Origin: Pontibacter ruber
GTDB lineage: Bacteria > Bacteroidota > Bacteroidia > Cytophagales > Hymenobacteraceae
Length of the DNA stretch: 64,000 nucleotides
NCBI RefSeq assembly: GCF_023630205.1
Contig: NZ_JALPRR010000002.1
Coordinates: 860,899-924,898 of the forward strand
Direction of reading: 5' to 3'
Every line of letters starts with the position of its first letter. The first letter of the stretch is position 1. The notes under the pieces were generated by a model that was given only the letters and a program-made list of their open reading frames with translations, was not told the origin of the DNA and made no database searches. The translations under genes were made by a program, and so were the position numbers. Positions 63,566 through 64,000 of the stretch are shown in pieces.

Positions 63566-64000
63566 CTCTCCGCGCCGCAAGGAACTGCTGGCGGGGCTGG
63601 GCTTAACGTTTACAGTGCGGGTAAAGGAAGTGCACGAAGACTTTCCGGAGCACCTGTACCGCGAAGAAGTAGCCGAGTTCCTGGCATCGCACAAGGCAGA
63701 CGCTTACCAGCACGAGCTGACAAATGAACTGCTTATTACTGCCGATACGATCGTTTGCCTGGAGGACCGGATCCTGAACAAACCAGCGGACTACGAAGAA
63801 GCATTTCAGATGCTACGCGCTTTGTCGGGCACCGCGCATGAAGTAATAACTGGTGTTTGCCTGCTCACAAAGGAAAAGAAAACAGTTTTCCATGATGTAA
63901 CCAAAGTATACTTCAAGGAGCTGACCGACGCGGAAATCGACTACTACATAACCCATTACAAACCCTTCGACAAAGCCGGTGCTTATGGCATTCAGGAGTG
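63531..64000 (+). CDS. maf: Maf-family nucleotide pyrophosphatase, cut by the window edge
   Basis: Partial gene, about 156 codons present, running off the end of the window. ATG at 63531 (MNLSQPILLASNSPRRKELL) starts inside the DUF1015 gene. The phosphate-contacting motif ASNSPRRKELL (10-20) and the catalytic-aspartate segment ITADTIV (near residue 70) identify Maf. Maf proteins hydrolyse non-canonical nucleoside triphosphates. The 35-base overlap suggests co-translation with the DUF1015 gene. Confidence 0.93.
   Translation, partial: MNLSQPILLASNSPRRKELLAGLGLTFTVRVKEVHEDFPEHLYREEVAEFLASHKADAYQHELTNELLITADTIVCLEDRILNKPADYEEAFQMLRALSGTAHEVITGVCLLTKEKKTVFHDVTKVYFKELTDAEIDYYITHYKPFDKAGAYGIQE

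Overview
The window looks like a chromosomal segment of a Bacteroidota bacterium, most likely of the order Cytophagales, family Hymenobacteraceae (Pontibacter-like). This is an inference from protein content: an arginine operon built on the Bacteroidetes-type acylornithine transcarbamylase, a DUF349 repeat protein, many Bacteroidetes-style lipoproteins and secreted proteins, and roughly balanced base composition with AT-rich intergenic spaces. No phage, IS element, CRISPR array or rRNA was found. The only RNA genes seen are two identical tRNA-Thr(TGT) copies.

Layout. 1-6.4 kb: metallo-beta-lactamase-fold hydrolase, patatin-like phospholipase, beta-barrel protein, PlsC-type acyltransferase, a TetR/alpha-beta-hydrolase pair and an AsmA-like membrane-anchored protein. 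6.4-18.4 kb: an ion and pH homeostasis block, with a CLC chloride channel, a complete seven-gene Mrp Na+/H+ antiporter operon (A to G, minus strand), a double-domain universal stress protein, NhaA and a beta-carbonic anhydrase. 18.4-22.2 kb: an ornithine/alanine-racemase-like enzyme paired with a GNAT acetyltransferase, then a secreted aspartyl protease with a PDZ domain. 22.8-31.3 kb: the arginine biosynthesis operon (GNAT-argG-argC-argD-argF'-argB-argE-argH). 32.3-36.4 kb: a tightly overlapping four-gene cassette (C39-like peptidase, RLAN-RimK ATP-grasp ligase, GCS2-like ligase, N-formylglutamate-amidohydrolase-like enzyme) that looks like a small-peptide or gamma-glutamyl-metabolite pathway of unknown product. 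36.5-44.3 kb: a lipoprotein ending in a YqaE/Pmp3 domain, a CbpA-type DnaJ, TruC-like pseudouridine synthase, several small unknown proteins including a divergent paralogue pair, a degenerate GIY-YIG protein, a CDF cation transporter, secreted MsrA and a holin-like membrane protein. 44.3-49.2 kb: acetaldehyde-dehydrogenase-type ALDH with DUF779 and a divergent AraC regulator, then two oxidoreductases. 49.5-64 kb: TPR protein, gyrA, small lipoprotein, SDR, secreted protein, YdjM-like hydrolase, GNAT-like protein, tRNAs, DUF349 protein, YqgE, pdxH, DUF1015 protein and the start of maf.

The most striking non-gene signal is a heptamer, AAGTATA (TATACTT on the other strand). It occurs about 100 times by hand count, against about 8 expected for a random 7-mer on both strands of 64 kb. 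It lies in both orientations, inside genes and between them, clusters in some intergenic regions, and forms part of terminator stems. It behaves like an iterated genomic word (uptake sequence, HIP1-like word or protein-binding site) rather than a promoter element. The second candidate for new biology is the four-gene RLAN/ATP-grasp cassette at 32.3-36.4 kb.
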